DNA from: Terriglobia bacterium
GTDB taxonomy: Bacteria > Acidobacteriota > Terriglobia > Terriglobales > Acidobacteriaceae
Direction: 5' to 3'
DNA: 34,253 nt
NCBI GenBank assembly: GCA_020073185.1
Contig: JAIQFT010000046.1
Span: forward strand, 1 to 34,253
Below, in pieces: positions 1-6,918 of the stretch; position 1 is the stretch's first letter; every line of letters starts with the position of its first letter. The notes under the pieces were generated by a model that saw only the letters and a program-made list of their open reading frames with translations, was not told where the DNA came from and made no database searches. Both the position numbers and the translations under genes were made by a program.

Positions 1-75
1 GATATGGAAGGTTTTTGGCTCTGTGATAAGTCTCGGATCATAGCAGTTATCAGCCGATAAGGGGATTTAATTTGC

Positions 76-417
76 CTATTTCGGTAACGTTACGTCCTCA
101 GTATAGAAGTAGTAGGAAGAAACGAGTTTTTCAAAAGCCGGGATGGCCTTATTAAAGGCAACTTGGTTACTGGAGGTCAACACCAAAACAGCCACGCCGG
201 CCTTTTCGTCAACATAGGCGACAGCTTCGAAATTCCCCTCTTGACCTCCTTTAAACAGGCGGACAAGGGCCGTCTTACCGTCCCCGGTTTTGAGGGGCCG
301 GCTTTCGGTTATGACCATCGATGGATTTTCCTTTTTGAAGTCGGCCACATCTTTGTCGATCATTTTCTGGAGGGTACTGACGCCCTCTTTCTTCTTGCTG
401 GCCCAGCCAGCGTACAT
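76..417 (-). CDS. C-terminal fragment of an unrecognised small (probably secreted) protein
   Basis: This reading frame runs leftward and ends in TAG at 76-78. It encodes 113 residues of mixed alpha/beta character: a Lys/Asp-rich helix, alternating hydrophobic strands (ALVRLF, VAVLVLTS) and a final helix, 'FEKLVSSYYF'. The fold could resemble the PsbP/DcrB type, but I do not recognise the family. No ribosome binding site precedes the ATG at 417, and an in-frame stop lies only three codons upstream (424-426). The natural N-terminus therefore appears to be missing, cut at the junction with the histidine kinase on the opposite strand. The stretch is visibly more AT-rich than the rest of the window. 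It may belong to another locus joined here. Positions 1-75, beyond its stop, show nothing I can name. Confidence 0.5.
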   Translation of the reverse strand: MYAGWASKKKEGVSTLQKMIDKDVADFKKENPSMVITESRPLKTGDGKTALVRLFKGGQEGNFEAVAYVDEKAGVAVLVLTSSNQVAFNKAIPAFEKLVSSYYFYTEDVTLPK

Positions 418-431
418 CCAGCATCAGCATC

Positions 432-1697
432 GTGGCGCTGGTGTTCGCCTTCTGGGCGTTGGTCGAGAACCACTACTTCCGCGAGCTGAACTACGTCTCG
501 TTGCATTACCTGTACATCAGTCGGGGCATTGCGTCATCGCTGCTGCTGGCGTCGTGGGCGGCGTGGTTCGTGCTGCGCCAGCGCCAGATTGCCGAGGAGG
601 AACTGCGGCGGTCGCGCGAACGCTATCGCGGGCTGCTGGAATCGTCGCCGGGCGCGGTGGCACTGTTTGACGGCTCGCTGCGCGTGTGGGAGTGGAACGC
701 GGCGGCCGAGAGGCTCTACGGATTTTCCAAGGCAGAAGTGATCGGCAACACGTTGCCGACGGTCCCGAAGAACAAGGAAGGCGAGCTGCTGGCTCTTCTG
801 GAGGCGGTGGACGCCGGTACAGCGGTGCTCGACCAGGAGACGCAGCGGCGCAACCGTCAGGACCAGGCGATCGAGGTGCAACTCAGCTTGCTGCCGTTTG
901 GCGAAGGCGGACGGCGGTATGTCATGGAAGTCACGCATGACATCCGCGAGCGGGTGCGGCTGCGGCAGACGTTGCTGGAACTGGAGAAGCTGACGACCAT
1001 GGGCAAGATGGCCGCGGGCACGGCGCATCACCTGAACACGCCGATGGCGTCCATGCTGCTGCGCGTGCAGATGATGCGCGAGCGAGCGCAGCACAACCAT
1101 GGATGCGCGTCGGACCTGGAACAACTGGAGAACACGATCGGGTTCTGCCAGCAATTCGTGCGCCGGCTGCTGGATTTTTCGCGCAAACCCGCGCCGCAGA
1201 AGCAGCCGGAAGAAGTGGCGCCGCTGGTGGAGGCGGTACTCGGGTTCATGGCGCCGTCGTTCAGCGCGAAGAAAGTGCGCGCGACCGCCAACTTTGCGGC
1301 GATTGCGGGCGCCCAGGTGCTGGCCGACCGCAACCAGATCGAAACCCTGCTGCTGACGCTGCTCAGCAATGCGCTAGACGCGGTGTCCACCGGAGGCGAG
1401 ATCAAGATCTGCGGGCACGAATCGCGCGACACCCTGGAAATCGAGATTCGCGACAACGGCTGCGGCATTTCCGACAGCGATAGCGCGCATGTGTTCGAGC
1501 CGTTTTTCACCACCAAGCCGCCGGGCAAGGGAACCGGCCTGGGACTGGCGATCGCGCGCAACATCGTGGCGGAACACGGCGGCACGATTCGCCTGGACGG
1601 TGCGCCGGGCCAGGGCGCAGTGGCGTCGGTGCGGTTGCCGCTGTGGACGGCGGGCCGCATGAATACAGCGGTCTTCGCGCAGGAGGCGACATCGTGA
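432..1697 (+). CDS. PAS-domain sensor histidine kinase (5'-truncated), module 1
   Basis: Membrane sensor kinase that would phosphorylate the sigma-54 regulator encoded next. In order: the end of a first TM helix, a short loop with '[11 protein letters not shown]', a second TM helix (about residues 26-46), a PAS domain (about 62-165), a HisKA helix pair with phosphoacceptor H199 in 'GTAHHLNTP', and an HATPase domain with N-box (N313), 'DNGCGI' G1 box, 'FEPFFTT' F box and 'GTGLGL' G2 box. It is paralogous to the kinase at 29284-30600 over its whole length. The in-frame similarity continues left of the GTG at 432 to about 417 ('SSISIVALV') and then stops abruptly. The first ~20 residues and the true start are therefore missing, and 432 is only the first possible start codon. 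The stop overlaps the regulator start (GTGA). Sensor signal unknown. Confidence 0.9.
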   Translation: MALVFAFWALVENHYFRELNYVSLHYLYISRGIASSLLLASWAAWFVLRQRQIAEEELRRSRERYRGLLESSPGAVALFDGSLRVWEWNAAAERLYGFSKAEVIGNTLPTVPKNKEGELLALLEAVDAGTAVLDQETQRRNRQDQAIEVQLSLLPFGEGGRRYVMEVTHDIRERVRLRQTLLELEKLTTMGKMAAGTAHHLNTPMASMLLRVQMMRERAQHNHGCASDLEQLENTIGFCQQFVRRLLDFSRKPAPQKQPEEVAPLVEAVLGFMAPSFSAKKVRATANFAAIAGAQVLADRNQIETLLLTLLSNALDAVSTGGEIKICGHESRDTLEIEIRDNGCGISDSDSAHVFEPFFTTKPPGKGTGLGLAIARNIVAEHGGTIRLDGAPGQGAVASVRLPLWTAGRMNTAVFAQEATS

Positions 1698-3082
1698 CGC
1701 CGGACGGCGCAAGCGTCGAGATCCTGGTTGTTGACGACGATGCCGGTCTCGCTGGCACGTTACGCGATTTTCTCGTCGAGCAGGGATACACAGTGGTGGT
1801 GGCGCTGTCGGGCGCGGAGGCGTTGGCGGCGAACCAGGAGAATCCGCGCTTGGCCGTCGCTCTGGTTGATTTGGTAATGCCGCTGACCGATGGGCTGACG
1901 CTGATGGAGCAGATTCATCAGCGCAATCCCGATCTGCCGGTGGTCATCATGACCGGCTACGCAACGGTGGAGACAGCGGTGGAGGCAATCAAGCGTGGCG
2001 CCGAGGACTATCTAACCAAGCCGTTCGACCGGCAGGCGGTGCAGAAAAAAGTCGGGCGGCTGATGGAAGTCCACCGGCTGCGGCAGCGCGTGGCGCAGCT
2101 GGAAGCCAATCTGAAGGAAGTCCACGACCCGTTCGAGAACCTGGTGTTCGTGTCGCCGCAGATGCAGCGCGTGGTGGAGCGCGCGCGGGCGGCGGCGGCC
2201 AGCGATGCGGCGGTGCTGCTCGTCGGTGAAACCGGCACCGGCAAGGAGATGCTGGCGCGGGCGATTCATGGCGCCAGCCGGAGAGCGGGCGAGCCGTTCG
2301 TTGCCATCAACTGCGGCGCCCTGCCGCGCGACCTGGTGGAGAGCGAGCTGTTCGGCTTCCGCCGCGGCGCGTTCACGGGCGCGTACCACGATGCTCCGGG
2401 CGTGTTCGCTTCGGCGGGGCGCGGCACGGTGTTTCTCGACGAGATCGGCGAGATGCCGAAAGACGCACAGGTCAAGCTGCTGCGTGTGTTGCAGGAGAAA
2501 GAGCTGCGGCCGGTGGGCGGCACACGGGCTGTGCCGGTGGACGTGCGCATCGTCGCGGCGACGAACCGGCCGCTGGCGCAGTTGCGCTCAGAGCTGCTGC
2601 GCGAGGATTTGTATTTCCGCATCGCCACCGTAGTGATCGAAGTCCCGCCGCTGCGCGCGCGCCGCGAAGACATCCTGGTCCTTGCCCAGCATTGCGCGGC
2701 GCAGTTTTCCGATCGTTACGGGCGGCATATCACGCTGGCACGCTCGGCGACCGAGTTGCTGCTCAACCACGGCTTCGCCGGCAACGTGCGCGAGTTGCAG
2801 AACGTGCTGGAAAGCGTGACTGCGTTGTCGCAGGCAGACCCGCAGACGATCACCGACAAGGACCTGAAGCCACTGCTGGGGGCGCCGGCAGCGTCGAATG
2901 CGCGTTTTGAGGAGCATCCGCTGGCGCTGGAGGAAATGGAGCGGGTGGCGATCGAGCGCTCGTTGCGCATTTGTCAGGGCAACCGCACCAAGGCGGCGGC
3001 GCTGCTCGGGATCTCGCGCGACACGCTCTACCGCAAGATGCGCGACCTGAAGATCCGCGAAGGAGCGGAGCAGGCGAAATGA
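1694..3082 (+). CDS. Sigma-54-dependent response regulator (NtrC family), module 1
   Basis: Cytoplasmic transcription activator of 462 residues. The receiver domain (about 8-122) carries the acidic pocket D14-D16 and phosphoacceptor D59 in 'LVDLVMP'. The AAA+ domain has Walker A 'GETGTGKE' (178-185), the sigma-54-contacting loop 'GAFTGA' (225-230) and Walker B 'VFLDEIGEMP'. A Fis-type helix-turn-helix ends the protein ('GNRTKAAALLGISRDTLYRKM'-like, about 425-450; DNA binding). All parts needed for sigma-54 activation are present. I chose the GTG at 1694 because AGGAGG lies at 1681-1686 with a 7-base spacer, and it overlaps the kinase stop as GTGA; starts further upstream lie inside the kinase gene. 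Its stop overlaps the cytochrome start as ATGA, implying translational coupling. Closest relative in the window is 30597-32033. Confidence 0.93.
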   Translation: MTPDGASVEILVVDDDAGLAGTLRDFLVEQGYTVVVALSGAEALAANQENPRLAVALVDLVMPLTDGLTLMEQIHQRNPDLPVVIMTGYATVETAVEAIKRGAEDYLTKPFDRQAVQKKVGRLMEVHRLRQRVAQLEANLKEVHDPFENLVFVSPQMQRVVERARAAAASDAAVLLVGETGTGKEMLARAIHGASRRAGEPFVAINCGALPRDLVESELFGFRRGAFTGAYHDAPGVFASAGRGTVFLDEIGEMPKDAQVKLLRVLQEKELRPVGGTRAVPVDVRIVAATNRPLAQLRSELLREDLYFRIATVVIEVPPLRARREDILVLAQHCAAQFSDRYGRHITLARSATELLLNHGFAGNVRELQNVLESVTALSQADPQTITDKDLKPLLGAPAASNARFEEHPLALEEMERVAIERSLRICQGNRTKAAALLGISRDTLYRKMRDLKIREGAEQAK

Positions 3083-4320
3083 GCCGTGTCCAGCGAGAAT
3101 TCGTGTTGTGGGTGGGGATCGCGGTCGCCGCGTTGCTGCTGTTCGTGGGGATTCTTCGCTTCCAGTATCGGAACACCCAAAACCGATTTGCCATCGCGGT
3201 GACGCCGCAACCGGCGCGGGGCGACGCCGTCTTCCGCGCCAAAGGATGCGCCAAGTGCCATGGCGAGAGCGCGGCAGGAGGCAAACTTGGGCCGGCGCTG
3301 CGGGAGCGCGCCGCCAGCCTGCCGCAACTGGTAACCGCCATGTGGAACCACGCCCCGCGGATGTACGAGGCGATGCGGCAGGCGAAGCTGCCGTATCCCA
3401 CGCTCAGCTATGACGAGACCGGCCAACTGGTCGCCTACCTGTACCTGACTGGCTATTCCGACGAGCCCGGCGATGCGCGCCGCGGCCAGGAATTGTTCCG
3501 CACAAAGCAATGTGCCCGCTGTCACACCTCCGATGGTAATCCCGGCGGCGCTCCCGGGGTGCAGCAACTGGCGGCGGCGGATTCGCCCATCACTTGGACG
3601 CAGGCGCTGTGGAACCACGGGTCGGCGATGGAGAGCAGCATGCGCCGGCAGGGCATCGCGTGGCCGCGTTTCCAAGCCAACGAACTGCGCGACCTGTACG
3701 CCTACGTGCGGCAAGCGAGCGGAAGGTCAGGTAGCGAGACGCCGGTGCCGTCCGCCGATCCGGACCGCGGCTGGCAGGTGTTCCAGGCGAAGTACTGCAT
3801 CAATTGCCACTCGCTGAAGAAGGCGCCCGGCGTGGTCGAGGTCAACGCCCCGCCGCAACGGCCCCGGGGGCCGATGCTGGGGCCCGACGGCAAGTTGCCG
3901 CCGACGTTTTCACAATTCGGCGCGGCCATGCTGAACCATTTTCCCGATATGCATCGCGCCATGCGCTCGGTGGGGCAGATGCCGCCCAGATTTGAATCGC
4001 AGGAAATCCTGGACCTGGCGGTGTTTCTCTACGGGCTCCACTACCTGGAGCCGTCGGGATCGCCGCAGGTGGGAGCGAGCATCTTCGCGTGGCGCGGGTG
4101 CGCCGATTGCCACGGAGCACGCGCGGAAGGGACGGCGCGGGGGCCGGCGCTGCGCGGGCGAGGTCAGCCGTACACGGCGGTGCGGCTGGCCACCAATCTC
4201 TGGGGCCACGGCACCAAGATGTATGAGCAGAGCCGCAAAGCCGGGCAGACGTGGCCGGTGCTGCAGGAAAGTGATGTGGGGGATTTGCTCTCGTTTCTCA
4301 ACACTCCCGTGGGCAAATAG
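3079..4320 (+). CDS. Membrane-anchored tetraheme c-type cytochrome, module 1
   Basis: Periplasmic electron carrier of 413 residues held by an N-terminal signal-anchor helix (about residues 10-28). Four tandem cytochrome c domains each have one CxxCH heme site, with first cysteines at 57, 145, 240 and 341. About 30 residues after each heme site is a repeated motif: WNHAPRM, WNHGSAM, LNHFPDM, WGHGTKM. Its Met or His could be the distal heme ligand. The third domain has a Pro/Gly-rich insertion after the heme site. The ATG at 3079 overlaps the regulator stop (ATGA), so regulator and cytochrome are co-translated, an unusual pairing. The paralogue at 32255-33487 has the same four-domain plan. I infer a role in passing electrons from a quinol-oxidising complex to a terminal acceptor; redox partner unknown. 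Confidence 0.88.
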   Translation: MSRVQREFVLWVGIAVAALLLFVGILRFQYRNTQNRFAIAVTPQPARGDAVFRAKGCAKCHGESAAGGKLGPALRERAASLPQLVTAMWNHAPRMYEAMRQAKLPYPTLSYDETGQLVAYLYLTGYSDEPGDARRGQELFRTKQCARCHTSDGNPGGAPGVQQLAAADSPITWTQALWNHGSAMESSMRRQGIAWPRFQANELRDLYAYVRQASGRSGSETPVPSADPDRGWQVFQAKYCINCHSLKKAPGVVEVNAPPQRPRGPMLGPDGKLPPTFSQFGAAMLNHFPDMHRAMRSVGQMPPRFESQEILDLAVFLYGLHYLEPSGSPQVGASIFAWRGCADCHGARAEGTARGPALRGRGQPYTAVRLATNLWGHGTKMYEQSRKAGQTWPVLQESDVGDLLSFLNTPVGK

Positions 4321-4643
4321 CAGCGCCCACGGCCCAAGGTGGATTCGAACGAACGTCCGATTTTCTGACGCCGCCTGATTCTCGGACAGGCGAAGCCGTA
4401 CCAGCCGCCTTTGCCCACCCACCTCAAGTTCGCCTAAATCAAACCCCGGCAAGAGGATATCGCCTTTTGCACAGGCCGCACCACGGTGGCCCCAAGCGTG
4501 CCCCCGTTTGTTCCATGAAGCGAGGGAATAGGAGGAAGGGAGCGATGCCTGTTACGCGCCGCGAGCCTTGGTCGGCCTCTCCGGCGGACAGCATCTCATC
4601 GCAGCGACCCCTTCCTCCGTCCCCGATTAAAGGAGCTACCGCC
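4321..4643 (+). promoter_or_regulatory. Non-coding leader between module 1 and the bc operon, with a sigma-54-like promoter candidate
   Basis: About 320 bases with no convincing gene. It holds ATTTTCTGAC at 4360-4369, a 10-mer repeated near the second module. It also holds TGGCCCCAAGCGTGC at 4487-4501, which keeps the sigma-54 -24 GG and -12 GC at the right 12-base offset but departs from consensus at several other positions. A strong AGGAGG (4530-4535) precedes an ATG at 4545 that is in frame with the next gene and would add 33 hydrophilic residues. I preferred the ATG at 4644, which puts a TM helix directly at the N-terminus. Promoter assignment is weak. Confidence 0.35.
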
Positions 4644-5264
4644 ATGCGACGCGTGGACACGCTTGCCTTCCTGGGTCTCTTCCTGCTGTTTGCCGGTGCC
4701 GGAACCTTTCTCAGTAAATACACGTTCCTGCCGCTGTGGGTGGTCTGGCTGGTCGGCCCGCTGCTCTGGTACCTGGGGTTTGCCGTCCTGATCTCGTGGA
4801 TGCTATGGCGGCTGTTTGTGCCGGCGGCCGACGAAGCGCGCGAGCCAGCGCAAGACGAGCACGCCAAGCCGGTGCGCGTCAGCAATTTTGTGGAACACGA
4901 TTACGACTACGAACCTCTGGAGCCGAAGATGCGGGAAGTACCTGTCTATGGCACGCTGATCATACTCATACTGCTCTCATCGCTGTTTATCTCCCAGTCT
5001 TACGCGGCCGATACTGCCGCCGCGGTGTTTACCGGCAAATGTGCCATGTGCCATGACGCCGACGGTCACGGCAAGACGGCCATGGGCGCGAAGTTCAACA
5101 TCAAGGACCTGGCCTCACCCGAAGTGCAGAAGCAATCCGACGCCGAGCTGACGCAGGTCATCGCCAAGGGCAAAAACAAGATGCCAGCGTATGATGGCAA
5201 GCTGACGAAGGATGAGATCGCGCAACTGAGCGCATACGTGAAGGCGCTCGGCAAGAAGAAGTAG
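4644..5264 (+). CDS. Monoheme cytochrome c with a two-TM N-terminal domain and an internal export signal
   Basis: First gene of the cytochrome b/Rieske operon, 206 residues. Residues 1-60 form two hydrophobic helices, followed by an acidic linker. A third hydrophobic stretch ends in 'SQSYAADT' (about 105-123), exactly like a cleavable signal peptide. The remainder is a small class I cytochrome c with heme site CAMCH and a late 'KMPAY' Met as probable distal ligand. It would accept electrons from the Rieske protein. The ATG at 4644 has AGGAG at 4631-4635 with an 8-base spacer. Two alternatives exist: ATG 4545 (in frame, AGGAGG) and ATG 4929, which has GGAG six bases upstream and would make a free-standing exported cytochrome. 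The fusion of a membrane domain to what looks like a complete precursor is odd; I do not recognise the N-terminal domain. Confidence 0.85.
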   Translation: MRRVDTLAFLGLFLLFAGAGTFLSKYTFLPLWVVWLVGPLLWYLGFAVLISWMLWRLFVPAADEAREPAQDEHAKPVRVSNFVEHDYDYEPLEPKMREVPVYGTLIILILLSSLFISQSYAADTAAAVFTGKCAMCHDADGHGKTAMGAKFNIKDLASPEVQKQSDAELTQVIAKGKNKMPAYDGKLTKDEIAQLSAYVKALGKKK

Positions 5265-5274
5265 CGCTACTAGG

Positions 5275-5290
5275 GCGGAATTCGTTCCGC
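5275..5290 (+). other. Intercistronic UUCG hairpin
   Basis: A perfect 6-bp stem GCGGAA/TTCCGC closes a TTCG tetraloop between the monoheme cytochrome and Rieske genes. No T-run follows, so it is unlikely to be a terminator. A role in mRNA processing or differential stability within the operon is possible. Confidence 0.5.
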
Positions 5291-5317
5291 GTCGTTACGC
5301 ACATTCGGGAGGCAAGA

Positions 5318-5812
5318 ATGCAAGTCTTCGAGGCGACAAGCTCGCCCCGCGGAGCAGGAGACTCCGGAACACTCAGGGACAACGCACGGCGGCGATTCAT
5401 CCAAGTCCTCCTCGGAGGAGGCCTGTTGGCCTCGGCCGCGTCTTTCATCTACCCAGTCCTACGCTACCTGATTCCTCCGGCCGCCACCGACATGGGCGGC
5501 GATACGGTGGTTGCCGGCCGGGTCGGGGAGCTGAAACCGAATACCGGCAAGATCTTCCGCTTCGGCAGCCGGCCCGGGCTGCTGATTCTCGGCGCTGACG
5601 GCGAATACCGCGCCATGTCGGCCACCTGCACCCACCTGAGCTGCACCGTGCAATACCGCAGCGACCTGAAGCAGGTGTGGTGCGCCTGCCATAACGGCAC
5701 CTACGACCTGGCGGGGCGCAACGTCTCCGGGCCGCCACCGCGTCCGCTGGAGTTGTTCGACGTGCACGTGCAGGGCGAGGAGATCGTCGTGCGGCGGAAA
5801 CGGGAGGCGTGA
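5318..5812 (+). CDS. Rieske iron-sulfur protein of a bc-type complex
   Basis: High-potential [2Fe-2S] subunit taking the first electron from quinol at the Qo site, 164 residues. The N-terminus has a Tat-like '[12 protein letters not shown]' followed by a hydrophobic anchor (about 28-50). The cluster motifs are C104-T-H106-L-S-C109 and C122-A-C124-H125-N-G. C104/H106 and C122/H125 would hold the cluster, with C109 and C124 as the disulfide pair. The Ser that often follows box II and raises the potential is absent ('CHNGTYD'), which would fit a lower-potential, menaquinol-type complex (inference). GGGAGG at 5309-5314 precedes the ATG closely. The cytochrome b gene begins one base after its stop. 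Confident family call; the name (petC/qcrA) depends on convention. Confidence 0.95.
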   Translation: MQVFEATSSPRGAGDSGTLRDNARRRFIQVLLGGGLLASAASFIYPVLRYLIPPAATDMGGDTVVAGRVGELKPNTGKIFRFGSRPGLLILGADGEYRAMSATCTHLSCTVQYRSDLKQVWCACHNGTYDLAGRNVSGPPPRPLELFDVHVQGEEIVVRRKREA

Positions 5813-5813
5813 G

Positions 5814-6899
5814 ATGAGCGCATTCGCTCTCGTCAAAGACTGGCTCGACGAGCGCTTCGGCTGGGCCGAACTCACCAAGCCGCTGCGCAAGAAGACCGTC
5901 CCCATGCACCGGCTCTCGTACTGGTATTTCCTGGGCGGGATCACCCTGTTCCTCTTCGTCATTCAAGTTTGCACCGGTATTCTCCTGCTGCTGTATTACC
6001 GCCCCAGCGCCAATGAGGCGTTCGAAAGCGTGCAGTACATCACCACGCAGGTGCAGTTCGGGTGGCTGGTGCGGTCCATCCATTCCTGGTCGGCGAACCT
6101 GATGATCCTGACCGCGTTCGCCCACATGTTCAGCGTGCTGTTTTTGAAGGCGTACCGCAAGCCGCGGGAACTGACCTGGATCACGGGCGCGCTGCTGCTG
6201 TTCCTGGCCATGGGCTTCGGCTTCAGCGGGTACCTGTTGCCGTGGAACACGCTGGCGTTCTTCGCGACGAAGGTAGGGACCGAGGTCGCCGGGCAGGTGC
6301 CGATCGTCGGCAAGTGGATCGTCATCTTCCTGCGCGGCGGCGAGGATGTCACAGGGGCCACGCTCACCCGCTTCTTCGGTTTCCACGTGGCGGTGCTGCC
6401 GGGCATCACGACGCTGTTGCTCGCGGTCCACATTCTCCTGGTGCAAAGGTTTGGTATCAGCGTGCCGCCGTCGGTGGAAGAGCAATGGAAACGCGATCCC
6501 GCAGCGGCGCGCGAGATGAAGTTCTTCCCCAATTTCGCCCTGCGGGAAGCGTTTGCCTGGTACATCGCGCTCGGAGTGCTGGGCGCGCTGGCCGCGCTGT
6601 CGCCGTGGGGACTGGGCGTGAAGGCGGATCCGTTCGCTCCGGCGCCCGCCGGCATCAAGCCCGAGTGGTACTTCCTGTTCATGTTCCAGACGTTAAAACT
6701 GATTCCTGCCAAGATCTGGTTCGTCGACGGCGACCTGTTGGGCGTGCTCGGGTTCGGGCTGGCCGGCGCGGTGTGGGTGCTGCTGCCATTTGTCGAGGGA
6801 TTGAAGTGGAGGCTGGGGCGCATGTTTGTAACCGGCCTGGGAGTGTTCGCACTGGCGTACATCGTGTCAATGACGATCTACGGCTACATGGCGAAATGA
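5814..6899 (+). CDS. Cytochrome b of a bc-type quinol:cytochrome c oxidoreductase
   Basis: Integral membrane diheme subunit, 361 residues, combining the N-terminal b6-like four-helix part and the C-terminal subunit-IV-like part in one chain. Probable heme ligands are H90 and H104 in one helix and H191 and H206 in another. The first pair is separated by 13 residues and the second by 14, the spacing known from b6 rather than mitochondrial cytochrome b. The Qo-site motif P283-E-W-Y286 is intact, so quinol oxidation should be functional. It begins one base after the Rieske stop. With the adjacent monoheme and nine-heme cytochromes this makes a four-gene complex with no conventional cytochrome c1 or f. 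Confident in family; quinone type not visible. Confidence 0.95.
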   Translation: MSAFALVKDWLDERFGWAELTKPLRKKTVPMHRLSYWYFLGGITLFLFVIQVCTGILLLLYYRPSANEAFESVQYITTQVQFGWLVRSIHSWSANLMILTAFAHMFSVLFLKAYRKPRELTWITGALLLFLAMGFGFSGYLLPWNTLAFFATKVGTEVAGQVPIVGKWIVIFLRGGEDVTGATLTRFFGFHVAVLPGITTLLLAVHILLVQRFGISVPPSVEEQWKRDPAAAREMKFFPNFALREAFAWYIALGVLGALAALSPWGLGVKADPFAPAPAGIKPEWYFLFMFQTLKLIPAKIWFVDGDLLGVLGFGLAGAVWVLLPFVEGLKWRLGRMFVTGLGVFALAYIVSMTIYGYMAK

Positions 6900-6918
6900 G
6901 CGGGGCGAAAGAACAATC

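Noticed and set aside
4330-4430. tRNA-like stretch on the minus strand (TTCGAATCC near 4350)
   Set aside because: The T-loop-like bases are present, but the flanking bases do not form a T stem and no acceptor or anticodon arm can be drawn.
4545-4643. Earlier start (ATG 4545 with AGGAGG) for the monoheme cytochrome
   Set aside because: The extra 33 residues are hydrophilic and low-complexity; kept only as an alternative because the ribosome site is strong.
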